Assembly (NCBI GenBank): GCA_023213395.1
Contig: CM041465.1
Span: 168,337,741 to 168,401,740, forward strand
DNA: 64,000 nt
DNA from: Cycas panzhihuaensis
Lineage: Eukaryota; Cycadophyta
Direction: 5' to 3'
Part shown: one piece after another, positions 22,560-35,719 of the stretch
How positions within the stretch are numbered: the first letter of the stretch is position 1
How the letters are laid out: each line of letters opens with the position of its first letter
Translations under genes and position numbers: made by a program
Notes under the pieces: generated by a model
Database searches by the model: none
What the model saw: only the letters and a program-made list of their open reading frames with translations
Told to the model about the DNA's origin: nothing

Positions 22560-24480
22560 ACCAATCTATATTTAGGTCTGTTAATGATAGTTGGCTTATT
22601 AATGCATAATTGTTAACCCTAGTCAGTCTGCGTTAGCCCCAAGATAATGACCATTAGGTTTGAGTAGCCTAAGATGCCAAATCTCACCCAAATATTCACA
22701 TTTCCATGTAGTTTTGAGTGAATTCATGAGAAAGACTTATGGATTTGGTTTGATGATTTTCTCCCATATTATGGACAAAATACCACTCAACCTCCACCTT
22801 ACTATCATCTATAAGATCTCCTTATTTTCTCTCTGAAAGAGGGGAGATCAAGACAGACCATAGGCTATGTCCTTATACTATCAAAGTTCCATTAGAATTA
22901 GGTAATCTTAACTGACACAACTTGAGTGTGACCACATACTTGGAGATTGCATATGAACCACAATAAGAATGAGCCTTAATAGAGGGATCAATATCCATTA
23001 TCCTTCCCATATATCTCAGGAAGAGGTAATCCTCCTCTTGATTTTTAGTAAGAATTCTCTTATGTTTTTTCATTACTTTGTATTTGGTTTTATCATACCT
23101 ACTTGTTATTACTTGCTCAATCTTTTCTTTACTCCATATTTTCCTTATTAGGCTTTATTTATTTGTTCTTTCTATTATCCTAAAGGGAGAAGTTACAAAG
23201 GAGGTAGCACTCAAGTATTACTTGGGGAGACCATCATTTTGGGGGGACATTGGAGGCATTATGAGGCTCCTTCCATCTATTACTCACTTGTTGCTCTCGA
23301 TACCTATTATCCTACTTTTACATTTATTTTATATAGTTGAGATATTATGCCTATGTAATTATCTCTTAGTAAAACCATTTCCTTGTAGGATACTAATATT
23401 TTTTTAGGAAAAAGGGAGGCCAAGAACCTCCCTCACTATTAGGCCAATAGTTTAGAACATCTCGCTATAAGCTCTTTTAGCAGTAGCTATTCAAGAGGTA
23501 AGGTAAATTCATTTGAATTAGTATTTATTTTTCATTTTTGGAGTTCTTTATATTTTTTATTTTTGGAGTTCCACCCTCTCTTACATATTTTAGTTTGTTG
23601 CCTTAGTTTTATTTAATCAAAAAAAAAAGAAGGGAGAAGTAAGACAAAGGAAAAAAGAAAGAAGTTTTCTTTATTTGTTTTCTAAAAGAACAAAAAGAAA
23701 AAGATTAAAAGGAAGCTTTCTTTAGCTCATTCCCCCCCTTCTTCCCTTCTATTCTTGTCCACCCCGCCCCCCCCCTCACCCCCCCCCTTAAAGAAAAAAG
23801 AAGAAGGATTTCTATGTTCTTTTGTTTCCTTTTCACTAAAAAGAAAGAGAAACAGAAAGGCTCTCTGTTTATCCCCTCTTTTGCCCTTAGTCAAATTAGA
23901 AAAAGTTTCCTATGAAAAAATAATTAAAAAGAAAAAAAAAAAGAAGAAGATGAAAAATAAAAAAGATATTTGTTTCTTTATTCCTACTACATCATATTGC
24001 ATTGCATTGCATTATAAGTAGGAAATTAAATCCTTATTTATGAATAAAGCATAGAAGTAAAGCATGAGAAGGGAATCATATTGTTGTGAGTCCTAAATTC
24101 ATGAGGGAAATATTATGATCATAGTTAGGGTTTTTTTATTATTTCCATTAAAAAGAATAGGTGTATAATTACAGATAGGTATGTGTTACATTCCCCTAGT
24201 TGACCATAGGTTTCCCAAAAACCTAAAACCATAGGTTAACTTTAATCCACATGTACACATCAAACTAGCCCTTAGTTTAGCCTCCCTTCCATAGGCTAAT
24301 ATGCAATGTTACCTTATATTTACACTTAAGAAGTGTACAGATGCCTTAGTTTGCATTATAGAATTCTCCTACCTTCATTGGGTCTCCATACCCTAGGCCT
24401 TTCTCATAAGTAAAAGGTTTAGTAGTCCATATCACCAACCTTTTGGAGTATTTCAAATGGTAAGATCAATAGCCTAGGGT
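22560..24480. other. no supported gene; purine and C-rich low-complexity tracts
   Basis: The open frames at 22,873-23,407 and 23,755-24,021 show no family motifs. C-rich runs are at 23,756-23,789 and long purine-rich tracts at 23,615-23,720 and 23,790-23,960. Such tracts are common in retrotransposon leaders, but no LTR boundary could be placed. Confidence 0.4.
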
Positions 24481-24481
24481 T

Positions 24482-25250
24482 GTCATTATAGTTTAACCTC
24501 TTTAGTAAGTGGACCTTAAAGGCAGTGATGAGAAAGTTGGCTTAAGCTTAGCTTCATTAGTAGGCTTGATAGCCTTGAATAGAATTACCTACCAGTGGTA
24601 GGAAATGCTCAAGGATAAAGGTGACTAATTGATCTATCTTAGTGTTTTGTCTACATGGAATATGTTAGATTGTTATTATAAAAAATTGGGACAAGAGTGA
24701 CCTATCTTGGTTAGTGATAACATATACTTGAGGGTAATGGAATTGATAGACTTTGGTAAGTTAACATACCACTAACTAGGAACCATAGAGAAATAAGGCG
24801 GGATCATGGTGAAATTGTAATGCATTAGTCAAGGCCTCAATGGTATCAATGTACTAGGCTATATTACTAGTTGTTATAAGCAAATAAACTCTAAAGTGAA
24901 TCAAGATATGTCCTAGTTTTTTTCATATGGTCTAAGAAATAGTAGAAGGGTTAGGATTCCCATAATTATCCCCATCAAGATGGATGATTAATGCCATGGA
25001 GATAAGAAATAGCAACCTAGATATAAGTGGATGAATGAAGGGAATAGAGCGAGAATTGATCCATCTCACTAGGACTCAAGTTTATGTGCTCACTTTAACT
25101 ATAATAATAGGTCCAAATATGAACCTCATGAGCAATGCAATGTCATTATCATGGCAAGTTTTTATAGTTTATTTTCAATCCTCAAAATGTTGAGTAGGTA
25201 TTAATCATTATTAAGGCCATAATGAATCCAAACAACTAGGTTTGAAGGTT
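24482..25250 (-). repeat. right arm of the 765-bp inverted repeat pair
   Basis: This arm is inverted relative to 20,395-21,155 and colinear with it over its full length. The spacer between the arms is about 3.3 kb. Sequence divergence indicates two old copies of one element inserted in opposite orientation rather than a recent inverted duplication. Confidence 0.75.
24592..24997 (-). pseudogene. retrotransposon RNase H domain remnant (right copy)
   Basis: On the minus strand from 24,997 the frame reads MALIIHLDGDNYGNPNPST, then KKLGHILIHFRVYLL, TTSNIA, DTIEALTNALQFHHDPALF, LYGS then LVVC, and HIPCRQNTKIDQLVTF. This matches the layout of plant-type RNase H: DG.x.GNPGP, NNxAEY, GDSQLVV and HIPREQNxxAD. 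The first Asp is kept. The Asp of GDS appears missing, and the Glu of AEY is a stop (TAG). Stops read are TAG, TGA, TAG, TAG, TAA and TAA. It is most likely from a gypsy (Tat-like) pol. Confidence 0.6.
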
Positions 25251-26100
25251 CTAAACAATCCATACATCTAAACCCAAACTCAAAACTATAGGTGGGAATG
25301 AAGTTGACACGACTTACCAAAATGCCAAGAAGATGGTAAGAGGTATATACACAAATTTATAATTCTCTTTATTTGGTTGTATGTATACATAAATATTTTT
25401 ATTTTCCTTAATATGAAAAGGTATCATGGTGATGAGCCAATTCATAGGAGACTAAGTAAACTAATATGTAATAACTTGTTTTAATAGAATGAAGACACAT
25501 AAAACTTGAGAAACTAATGACAAGAGTCAACCTTTAGGGAGAGCATGGGTAATTTACATGAATGGTCCTTGAGTGCTCTTATATAGGATATTAGTGAATG
25601 AAGGGCCTCTAGAAGGGCAACCATAATAAGTTGGGTCATCTATTATAATGAGAAATAAGTGAGACTATTATTAGGAAGCACATCATGACATAAAATTGCT
25701 AGGAACTTAGGCTATAGGCTATAAGAGTGACTTGCTTATAAAATAACTAGTCACACATGAAATCTCAAAAAAAGGTGGTGAGTACAAATGGCTTATGAAA
25801 GGCTAGTGCATAATAGTAAAAGATACTCAAAGACTGACTATTTAATGAAGGATTGCCTCTAAATAAACTTGGGCATTATAGGTACATATCTTTGCGTATA
25901 AGAAATAATGGTTAATAGTCCTTTTGAAAATAAATTTAGGGGGGAATGACCTACATGAGTTTTTTGGGTAAATGGAGCCTCGATGGGGCCCTAATTCACA
26001 ACTAAGTTAGGATAATTTAATATCTTAGTGATCCTAGATAAGCCAACATTGGACATGGTAGAAAATTCTCAAAATTTTATAGTTAATATCTTATTTTCTT
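25251..26100. other. no supported gene
   Basis: This is the segment between the RNase H remnant and the shared repeat at 26.1 kb. No clear coding frame. It may be degraded pol or leader of the minus-strand element. Confidence 0.35.
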
Positions 26101-26114
26101 AGTCTTACGATTGG

Positions 26115-26415
26115 TATTATTATTTCACTATAACTATCCCTCTTAGCATAGTTAGGCCCATATCTTGGTTTGTTTTCTTAAGTCATTTAGTAGCTATGGT
26201 CTTTATTTATATAATAGATATCACTCAGTTAGTATGATTAGTTAATGGGTTAGTCTTAATTAATGGTCATAATTATTTCATGGTTTAGTCTTTTGTTTAA
26301 ATATGCTTAATTACTCATCATTTGATCTTAGGCCATGAAATTCCAATCGGATGATTAATTATGTGTGGTTATGATAAACTTTTCTTGCTAATGATTGATA
26401 CTATGATATATTTTA
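26115..26415 (-). repeat. segment shared in inverted orientation with 36,735-37,030
   Basis: The reverse complement aligns over about 300 bases with the sequence just downstream of the gypsy pol. Matched blocks include AAATGATGAGTAAT(T/C)AAG, CAAAAGACTA(A/G)AC(C/T)ATGAAAT, ACTGAGTGATATC and AACCAAGATAT. Identity by eye is about 75-80 percent. Because the partner lies right after pol, it may be LTR or 3' untranslated sequence of the same gypsy family. Confidence 0.7.
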
Positions 26416-26439
26416 AAACTCTTTTCTAGTATAGTTTGC

Positions 26440-29400
26440 AAACTACTCCAAGTTTCCCTTTCTGGATAGTTTCTCATTCAATATTTATTAGTGTTTTGAT
26501 TAATTATGACCTTGTTTATACTACCTTTTAGTTTTTTTTTTTTTGTAGTGATCTACTTCTTATTAAAATTTCTACTAATTCTAGAGCCCCTAATAAGTCT
26601 TTTTTTCACATAATTGCCTTTCGTTTTTTTTTTTTCTAGCTTTTCTGACTTGTTGCATTTTTACAACATCAGAAATGTGACTTTATAAATAAAATGCAAC
26701 AATCATGTTTTAGTTATAAGTCACATTTTTTACTGTGATACTCATAAATTTTGAGGCAAACCACTAATTTCTCATTATTTTTATTATGGTACCTACTTAG
26801 ATTTAGAGTTTTGGTATTGCCTCACCTGCTTTGAATGACTTGTGATAATCTCACCTTCCTTTGTTATAATATTTGGTTGTTGGAAATCATCCAAAACATG
26901 GGTAGAAACCATAGGTTTTTACCTATCCTTCTCCCTCTATTTTCTATAAATCTCTATGCATTTTTAGAGGGAATAGGAGAGAGTCCTTGATATAATAAAG
27001 TTCTATCCAATTTTCATTAGCCCTTACTACTAGTATCTTATTACTGCTTAGAGGTAGATTAAAGCTCATTTTCTTAGGAGATTGAGAACTATACTATATG
27101 ATTTACAGGTCTACATTTACCTCAATTGTTATTTAGTTTTTAAACTCACTCTTCCACTTACCTACTAGGGTCTCCTTCCTACTATTCCAACTAGTCTTTT
27201 CTCTACATATCTCTATCTAACATCCTTTGCTATCAAATTTATCATTCTCATGATACTTGGAGCTTGATAGAAACTTGTTGGACATAAGCAAAGTGTTAAT
27301 CTAAGGTTCTCAACATTGATTTTTCTAAAATTGAATGTAACTCTTTTTGTGGATTAATTATTAGTTTTAGAAATTAGACTAGTTTGCTTTGAATTCATCT
27401 TTTAAAAAAAAGGAAAAACTCAAAAAAAAAAAAAGAATATCTTTTCATTGTTATTCTCTAAATTTCATTAAAGTTTAGTTATTCTTTCTAGTTGGTATAA
27501 GTGATTTAACCTAGAATTAAACTAGTTTTAATTCCCTAGCCTTTATCACATTATAAAAATCATAAAAATAAGTTATTTTTTAGTATTAAACTAGTTTTAA
27601 TCCTTGAGTATCAACTCCATAGGGCAAGTAGACTCATCTATTTCCTTCTTATTTTGATTCATAACTTGTAAAGGGTTTGGTCCCATCAAAGAGAGTTAGA
27701 GAAACCAAGCCACACCTTTGTGAGAAGGTGAATGGTAACTAGGAGTAGATCTTTCAAGTAAGGAGAGTGTCTCAACTCTATTCCATGGAGTTGTAGATAG
27801 TTGAAAGTAGTTGTTCACCATCAAAGTTCCTCAAGTGTAATACGAGTTCTATTAGGATTGTTATAAGATTGTAAGGTTTTATTTCAAATTCCTTTATTTA
27901 AAGGAATGCTTTTAATATACATGCTATTATCTATTTGGTTGATGTACTATGTTCCATAATGGGAGTGATTGAATGAGGTTAAGTCATTGCTCTTTAGCCT
28001 TATTACAAGGTGAGCATCTTTCTCTCTATTGCTTGTAATATTTTCTTTAGTCTTCAAGATTTTATAAACTAACAAAGAGAAAGAAAAAAAGAAAGGGAAA
28101 AGAAAGAGTATTCTCTTACATTGATTGGTTAGTTTAATGCTTGACTCTCTTCACTTATTTTGCTCATACAAGAAAAAAGAAAAGTTAAGAAATTGTTGAT
28201 TGGGTTTAGAATTAAGAGCTTGCAATTATATGGTTGATTATTTTTTTTTGTTCTTTTATTTACTATTAAATAAATCTAAAAGATTGAAAAGGGAAGTGAA
28301 AGAGTAATAATGAGGATAATCATAAGTATAATTGAAGATTTTAGACTCCTCTGTTGCCTATGTGCTTGATTTTCTCACTTTTAATTCATTTAATAAATAA
28401 ATAAATAAAAGGAATTACATTCATGTTTTACATGATTTAAGTGTTTAGTTGAATGCATGTTTGGTCATTGTTGTCTTCATTAAATTTAAAGTTGCATGCT
28501 AGATTTGCACATAGATTTGGTTTTACATTGTTTGGTCCCCCTAGGATAGGCTTTGTCTCTTTGTTGAAGATTTACTTGATCACATAAGACTTGGCTCCCC
28601 TAGTGTATAAGCATATCCTCTCTTAGAGATAAATACTTCTCTTAGTTAGGAGTTTTCTTATTGACCAGGACTTGACATCCCTACTTTATATGCTACTCCT
28701 TCTTTGAATTTACATTTTCTTCTAATCATGTTCTAAATGTAGAAGGAAGTGGCTTGCTATTTTCCTTTAGGTTAGGAGTGGTTCCTTTGTTCTTCCTTTA
28801 CCTCTAAGTATGGGAATTTATCAAAGTTAAATGCAAGCATCCTTGGGTTATTCATCCTCATGGATAGATCATTAGTGGATGAGGGAGTCCCCAATGATAA
28901 ACCCCTAATCGGGTCATTAATCTAGGGTGAGATTTATCCTAGGATCTCACACTCATCAATCCTTCCTATCTACAATTAGTATGACATAAATTAATCTTAT
29001 TTGGGTAGAAATAGAGGTCTTGGTTATAATATCATCCTTAGAAAGGCTTCTTGGGTAATAATATGGTAAACTTAAGATGTTTTTATTTCTAGGATAAGGA
29101 CCCATAATGGTTCCTCCACTTATTAGAAGGTTGTTTACAATTTCTGTGAAATAAAGGGGGCCTCTTATTTAATTTGTTTGATGTGCTTTTATTTGGATAG
29201 ATCTAGGTTTGAATCTAGTATATATACATGAGTTAGTTTAGGTTTTAAACTAGTTTAACTCTTTTATCCTTAATCAGGCATACAAGTAAATAGACCTCTT
29301 CTTAGAGATTAGTTGAAAGGTACACCCTTGAGTTTCATCACCTTTGGTTCACACTCTCATAGATTTAAGAGGTAATTGGCCCCAAGATGAGGAACCAATT

Positions 29401-29600
29401 CTAGTAGCTATACTAGGGAGTGGCCAAAGCTTCCTAGTTGTATGGGCTAGACCTACATCTTTCATATTTACTTAAGATGTCTTATAAGATATTTTTACTT
29501 AGTTAGCATTGCATATACGTCTTTATTTATTTAATTAGATAAAACCTATTATTCTCATTTAGGGTTCTTATCCTTTCCCTAAGCTTTCATTTTTAGAATT
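26440..29600. other. non-coding stretch upstream of gypsy gag
   Basis: No gene. The sequence is A+T-rich with oligo-T runs (26,530-26,545, 26,620-26,635), a purine-rich tract at 28,070-28,110 and the leader-like region to about 29.6 kb. It should contain the 5' LTR and leader of the gypsy element, but I could not find a direct-orientation copy of the 3' flanking repeat, so the 5' boundary is not placed. Confidence 0.4.
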
Positions 29601-29611
29601 GTTTCTCCATT

Positions 29612-31760
29612 TCAATGGAGACCCCTTTTCATCATGCTTAGCTGAGGAGATAAAGGAGGTAATAAATCCTCCCTCCTCATGATTCTAAGTAGGACTACTA
29701 TAATGACTATGATACTTAAGAGGGTTATGTGCCTCATGAGGGATACCCTAGTCATGAGGGCTATGAGACACATGTGTACCCTCCATAAGGTTGTACTAAC
29801 TTGTATAAAGTTCTGATAGAGCAAGGTTATTCTAAATACCCCAAACCATATTTTGAGGATTCATCTTTGGTAGCCTCTACTTATATTTAGGAAGAGGCTC
29901 AAGTTGATCATGTTTCTCATCTTATTTCATAACCCTTTCTTAATAAGATCTATTCTCCTGTCTCCATCCTAGGGTACTAAGATTCTTTTTGTCAAGACAC
30001 TCATACCATAGCATTGCCTACTTATTCTTTCCTTAACTGGCATAAGGATCAATACAATCCTCCTCCTCAAGAGCATCTAACCCCTCATGTCAATCATCCT
30101 CATACATCTAGTGTTCTACCTTCTCCTTGTCCTTCTCATCCTCTCAACTCAAAGGCACCTCTTATTCCACCTAATAAAATAGGAGATACTAGACCAATTC
30201 ACTCTTAACTTCAAATACTAGTTAACATCATGTAGGGATGAGTCTAAGTTCCTCATGTACCCTCTATATTATATGATATCCCACTTGAGAGTTCTAATTA
30301 AGAATAATATTTTGCCTCAAGATATGCACATCAAGCATCTGCATCCTACCAATTCCATCATATAATACCTAGGAGAGGCCTATCTCTTATGTATAGGTCT
30401 AAGTTTCCTTATACCTATTTACAAGTCCCATCTACTAGTGAATCCATCCCTTCTCTTGGTAGCTTTCACCCTAATTAAGAGAATCCTCATCCTCTGCCTC
30501 ACCAAGTCCTAGGATATGATGTGAGGCCACCTCCCTTATATTCCTATAAAGGTTTGCACCATCTATTACTCCATACCCCACATATGATACTTATGTGGGA
30601 GTATAAGGCCCATTTGAAGGATCCAATTCTCATATTCCTCTTGACTACCACACATACCAATGATAGATTCTAAGACCTATTAGAGGACCTACACCTTCCT
30701 ATAGTCCTAGACCTATTTACCTATAACAATCCTATCCATGACATATAATTCCCCCTCTCTAATATATTCCTACATCCTAATAACATCCCATGCCTTAGAC
30801 AGAAATAAATCTTAATCCTATTGCATGGTTCACCCATTCTCATTCTCCACCTTCTTATCAACCACCCTATGACCAATACCCATATGGAACTTACACTTCC
30901 TACTAATAACCTCTTCCTCAACACTCTTCCATGTTGAGTTCTATGAGACTATTTGTCAACTATATGAGGTCCTCCTTACCATAAGATGTCCTTCTTTTAT
31001 CCATGCTTGTATTTGTTCATGGATTGCCTAATCTCTTTAGGGAACACTTATAAGATCTCATTAGGCATGTGTAATCTTTTGCACTTATATGTGTTGATTT
31101 CCTCTTGTATGACTACATCATGATGAGATTATTTCCTATATCACGTTAAGGCGATGCCTTGAAGTGGATCTATTGTTTCCCATCTACTTTTATTTTCATT
31201 TTGCAATAACTAATTGATGCTTTCATCAACTACTTTAATATTTCCAAGCCATTCAAAATTGCCATTAAGTCCCTCTTCTCTATCAAGAAAAATAATGATG
31301 AATTATCTGATGATTTTGTGAGTAGATCCTAATATTTAGTTCATGTTTATCAGTATTAGCTTGATTTAAGACTTTTATTTGATATTTTTACCAATGCTTT
31401 AAGACCTTATGTATACTTAGAGGTCCTTAAACTTGGTCCATAAACCTATGAGGAGTCCATTAAGAAATGCTTGGATCTTATAGATTTTAAGATTCAAGTA
31501 GGAATTAAGAAGATAGACAAACCTACTCTAGTGAAAGGCTCAACTTAAGGCCCCAAACCAAGTTAAGGTGATCATACATATGATTATCTTATATCTTCCA
31601 TTAGGGCCCTTGATCATACAAGCAACACCAAGTTACATATTAAAAATCTTCTTGCTTCTTAATAGAGCTAAAGATATATCAACATCCCCTTATTCCTTTA
31701 GAAAATAAAGCTTTGTGGTGTTCTTATCACTAAATTGATACTCATGATTGAGATGAGTGT
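29612..31760 (+). pseudogene. gypsy gag remnant
   Basis: The first part is Tyr/Pro/His-rich with GYPSHEGYETHVYPP, then YSKYPKPYFEDSSLVAST, and the open piece 30,014-30,208 (PPPQEHLTPHVNHPHTSS). The capsid domain (retrotrans_gag) is at about 31,090-31,480: ALKWIYCFPSTFIF, LIDAFINYFNISKPFK, SLFSIKKNNDELSDDFV and LLFDIFTNALRP. It is homologous in layout to the minus-strand gag at 44.2-46.0 kb. Stops are mainly TAA and TAG in place of Gln. No zinc knuckle could be found, which is common in some Tat-like elements. Confidence 0.7.
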
Positions 31761-32700
31761 CATATAGTTTAGACCATGGGTCATAAGAATCAAACTCCTA
31801 ATAATCCTGCATCCAAGCTAAACCAAGACCAATTAATTTATAAATACCTTTTTCCTTATCATAAGCTAAAAAACATAAAGGACAAATATAAAGGAAAGGC
31901 CAAATAAGATGATATGAGTGATAATGAGATCATGGGTTATGAACTAGGTAAGTAATATACCACCTCACCCAAGGGAGGTGGTAAATTGGCTAATAATAAA
32001 AATCAACCACATCCCAAAGGTGGTGATACTAAGAGAACATTCAATATGGTCAAGGTAATCAGGAACCTAAATATGCTTAAATCCTTTAAGGATTTATCAA
32101 TTAGAAACCTTAACTTCTTGCCTTTCATTCCACCTAAACTTATTTGTTTCAAGCTTGTTCCTTCTATTGCAAAGGATGGATCTTTCTCTATATTCGATGA
32201 GTTAAAGTCCATTCGTGTTGAGATTTTGGTTATGGACTTGTTAGGGAGTTGACCAGAGCAATGATAACTCCTACTTAATGCCTTGAGGGTCTCTTATCCT
32301 AACTCCCCAGCAAGTCTTACTCTCTCTTTTGATCCCTTCATAGTACCTACTAAAAAGAAAAGAAATTCTAATGATATCCCCCCATTCTACATTAAGATCT
32401 ATGAAATGTACATTGACATTTGATGTGCCATTATTGATGAAGGTTCATTGGTAAATGCAATCCATTTTTATTTAGTAGAAGATTTAGAGATTGTTGCTTA
32501 TGAACCTTATGAATGGATATGTCAAGGGTATGATAAGAACAAAAAGTGCCAATGGGGCAAGTCACTCTCCCTCTCACTTTGGAAGGGAAAGTAGTTATGG
32601 TCAATCTCATCATCATAGACTTAGACTTAGAATATAATATTCTCTTAGGAAGAGCTTAGATCAACCAAATATCTTTGGTTTACTCCTCACTCTTTGGTGA
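31761..32700 (+). pseudogene. gypsy aspartic protease
   Basis: The retropepsin signature IIDEGSLVNAI at about 32,430-32,462 corresponds to the DxGSSxNxL motif with the catalytic Asp kept. One frame slip later the domain continues as VTLPLTLEGKVVMVNLIIID and LEYNILLGRA (about 32,555-32,660), the end of the family fold. The preceding stretch 31,986-32,252 is an open piece without clear family signal. Confidence 0.7.
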
Positions 32701-33870
32701 GATTAAATTTGTTCATGAGGGAGAGTTTAGTGAGCTTAAATTGGTTCATGACTGATATTTTCCCCTTAAGTGAAAGCACTTTGTCACATCAATCATGCAT
32801 GGAAACATTTCAAACCACTTTAAAACCTTTACCAATTCCTTACCCCATGGAAGAGACTTTGTCCCTCTGCTCTACAAGTTATCTATCCAATCCCACTCAC
32901 ATGGAACAAGGCCTAATTTATCATTCCACTTTATCATCACATTGGGCTAATGATGATAATGGTGTGTTGCAAGATAGTCCTCTCTTATCTTAATAAATAA
33001 CTTCATTAGATCCATCCTTTAACGAGCTAGATTTTATGTATATCCTTTACTTACATCATCTAAAATATTCATTAAACACTATTAAATTTATTATTAGACC
33101 TTCTTGATAGACATACTTACCTCAAACTACTTATTCCTCATCTAATGAAGTATCTTATCATGAGTCTCCTTTCTAGATCACTTGGTTTAATTGACATAGT
33201 GAGAAAGTTCTCATGCATAAGCATCCTAACCTTTCATCTCTAGAAGATGAGATGTCTTCTTTACATATCTCAGCTAGATCAAATCTAAAATATATGACAG
33301 AAATCAAAGAGATTAACATGATTACTACAACCTCTCTCCCAACTAAGGGGATCATTTAGGAAGATATTGTACCATCACTCATTTATGTATCCCCTTCTTC
33401 TAACCTTTCCCTAGTTGATGAGTCTAGCTTTCATTAGATTATATAGTCAAATTAGGAATTTTCTAATCAACTTGGTCCACTCTCTTATGTTCTCATGATT
33501 ATAGATATCTTTCTAAATCAAGACCATATCCTTCCTATAAGGGCAACTACCCTAGATTTGCCTCATCATTCTCATCCTGAAGGCTCTATCTTTAGAGACC
33601 TCATTCATCTTGATTATTTCAAGAATGAAGAAGTAATTCTAAATCATTTAGTTATAGCCTTACCTAATATCCCTCCCAATCAAAACAATATTAGTTTTAG
33701 TAAGCACTTATATCCTAGTTCACCTTTGGCTAGCTCAGATCAACCTTTACAAGATCCTCTAACTTTTACAAACACTATCCCCCTTTGCTTTAAGGAAGAG
33801 AATGCCATGATTGTTAGTTAAATAATAGATATTTATTTAGATATCATTGATAATCTAAGTATTATTAAAG
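32701..33870 (+). pseudogene. gypsy pol linker, coding-like but unassigned
   Basis: Several open pieces (32,694-32,993 and 33,495-33,821) fall between protease and reverse transcriptase in the same strand. They are rich in Ser, Pro, Leu and His, and I recognise no domain. In Tat-like elements a long linker here is normal, so it is probably part of the same polyprotein. Confidence 0.45.
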
Positions 33871-34790
33871 TGGGAGTAGACTACTCCCTTGAAGAAGTAA
33901 AATGACTCAAGGAGTTCTTCTGAGAGTTTGCTTTAATCTTTACTTACAATTACAATGATATGTAGGGCCTTCACCCTAATGTTTTACTCTATAATATCAC
34001 CACGATCCTAGGAGCCAAGATCAAAAGGAAAACTTAAAGACCCATTCACCCTTGTTTGTCTATGGACATGAAGTAAAAAGATAAGAAACTTATGAACTTG
34101 GGCTTTATTAAAAGCATTGACTATTCATAATAGGTATCTAACATAGTCCTTGTTACTAAAAGGAATGGGTTAATTTGAATATTCATTGATTTTCATGACA
34201 TTAATAATACCTATCCAAAGGATAATTTCTCTCTCCCATTACTTGACCAAATTTAGGATTAGATTACTAATTTTAAAGTCATGTCCCTCATGAATGATTT
34301 TTTAGGATATAATTAGATTCTTATCTCATCCAAAAAAATATCACAAGATTGCCTTCATAACTCCATGGGGGATATTTACCTACAAGGTCATGTCATTTGA
34401 CCTAAAAATTTACCAAAGCCACTTATTAGTAGGCAATGGTACTTATCTTCTATGGTTAAATAAAAGTCATAATAGCCATTTTCCTAGATGACATGCTTTC
34501 CTTTTCTTATTATAGGAAATATTATGTTCAAGATTTGAGAACCATATTTGAATGATGTTATAAATATCATCTAGGCCTTAATCCAACCAAATATTTGTTT
34601 GTTGTCAATTCAGGTAAGATGTTAGGAAATATAGTTTCCAAAGATGGTATTAGGGTGGATCCTAAAAAGGTGAGGATCATCATTAAGATGCCTCCCCCAC
34701 AAAATCAAAATTAGTTTAAGTCATTTCTTAGTAAGTTAGGTTTTCTATGGCTATTTATTATAGACTTTACATTAAATGCTAAGCCTTTAA
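33871..34790 (+). pseudogene. gypsy reverse transcriptase
   Basis: The N-terminal block ALIFTYNYNDM then GLHPNVLLYNI precedes RT. RT motifs are LMNLGFIKSIDYS, SNIVLVTKRNGLI, IDFHDINNTYPKDNFSLP, LMNDFLGYN, then in a shifted frame WGIFTYKVMSFDL, and the catalytic box FLDDML at 34,483-34,500 with both Asp present. The thumb-side NPTKYLFVV, GKMLGNIVSKDGI and VDPKKVRIIIKMPPP end near 34,700. At least two frameshifts fall between 34,310 and 34,480. Confidence 0.85.
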
Positions 34791-35330
34791 CACACCTTCT
34801 TAAGAAAGGGGCTTCCTTAACATGAACTACAGTTGTTCAAAAGTCCTCTGAAAGATTAAAATAGGCTATGGTCTTGGCCCCTATGCTTGACCCTCCCCTT
34901 TTCAACAATCTCTTCATCATATATATGTCTTGGACAAGAGAATCCATTGAGGGCATGCTTGCTTAGGAAGATGAATTTAGGAGGGAGTGAGCCATTTACT
35001 TTATATGAAAAACATTTGTTGCTATTGAACCTAACTACTCTCCTTCAAATAAAGAATGCCTATCTTTAGTTTTTACCATCAAGAAGTTACATCATTACCT
35101 TTTTAGCAACACGACCTTTATCATTATCCAATTTGACCATATTCACTTTTTACTCACCAAGAGTGATCTTAATGGGTGACCAGGGAAATGGGTACTCCTA
35201 TTATATGAGTTTGAATTCCAAGTAGTTAACAAAAAATCTAAGGAAGGTATGGTATCCTTTGAGATAATGGAAAAATCAGCATTGCCAAATCTTGCTAATG
35301 AAACCATCAATGATAGGCTCCCTAATAAAT
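34791..35330 (+). pseudogene. gypsy RNase H and connection
   Basis: After the RT thumb, FNNLFIIYMSW then IEGMLA matches the start of the gypsy RNase H. Next come AIYFI then KTFVAIEPNYSPSNKECLSL, VFTIKKLHHYL and LLLYEFEFQVV (about 34,990-35,230). These are the standard blocks (Y.P.EKECLAL, KLRHYL). Stops TAG interrupt it. The region 35,330-35,720, where a second RNase H would be expected in a Tat element, is too decayed for me to identify one. Confidence 0.7.
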
Positions 35331-35719
35331 AAATCCTTTAGGTAGATGTTGTTCCTATGAAGAAGTATGGTGTAAAGAGATCAAGTCTTATCTCTATAAC
35401 TAAATATTTTCTTCCTTCCTCTCTTCCAAGAAGAGGAAGTGAATCAGTATCACTACTCATCAATATCTACTCTTAGAGGGTGTCTTCTATAAGTGCTCCT
35501 TTAATAGATTTTTTTAAAGATGTATCTTATCTTTTAAGGATTAGACTACCTTGACAAAATGCCATGATGGCATATGTTAAGGCCATTTTAGTGGTCGCTC
35601 CATAGCCCAATGTATCCTTTGAATGGGGTACTATTGGCTGTCATTATTTAAGGATGCCTATGCATACATTCAAAAGTTCTAGAAATGTTAAGCACATGCC
35701 ACCTTAATTTCCTAATCTA

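Noticed and set aside
22873-23407. Hydrophobic open frames that might be small membrane proteins
   Set aside because: Overlapping frames on both strands in low-complexity DNA, with no recognisable family and no start context support.
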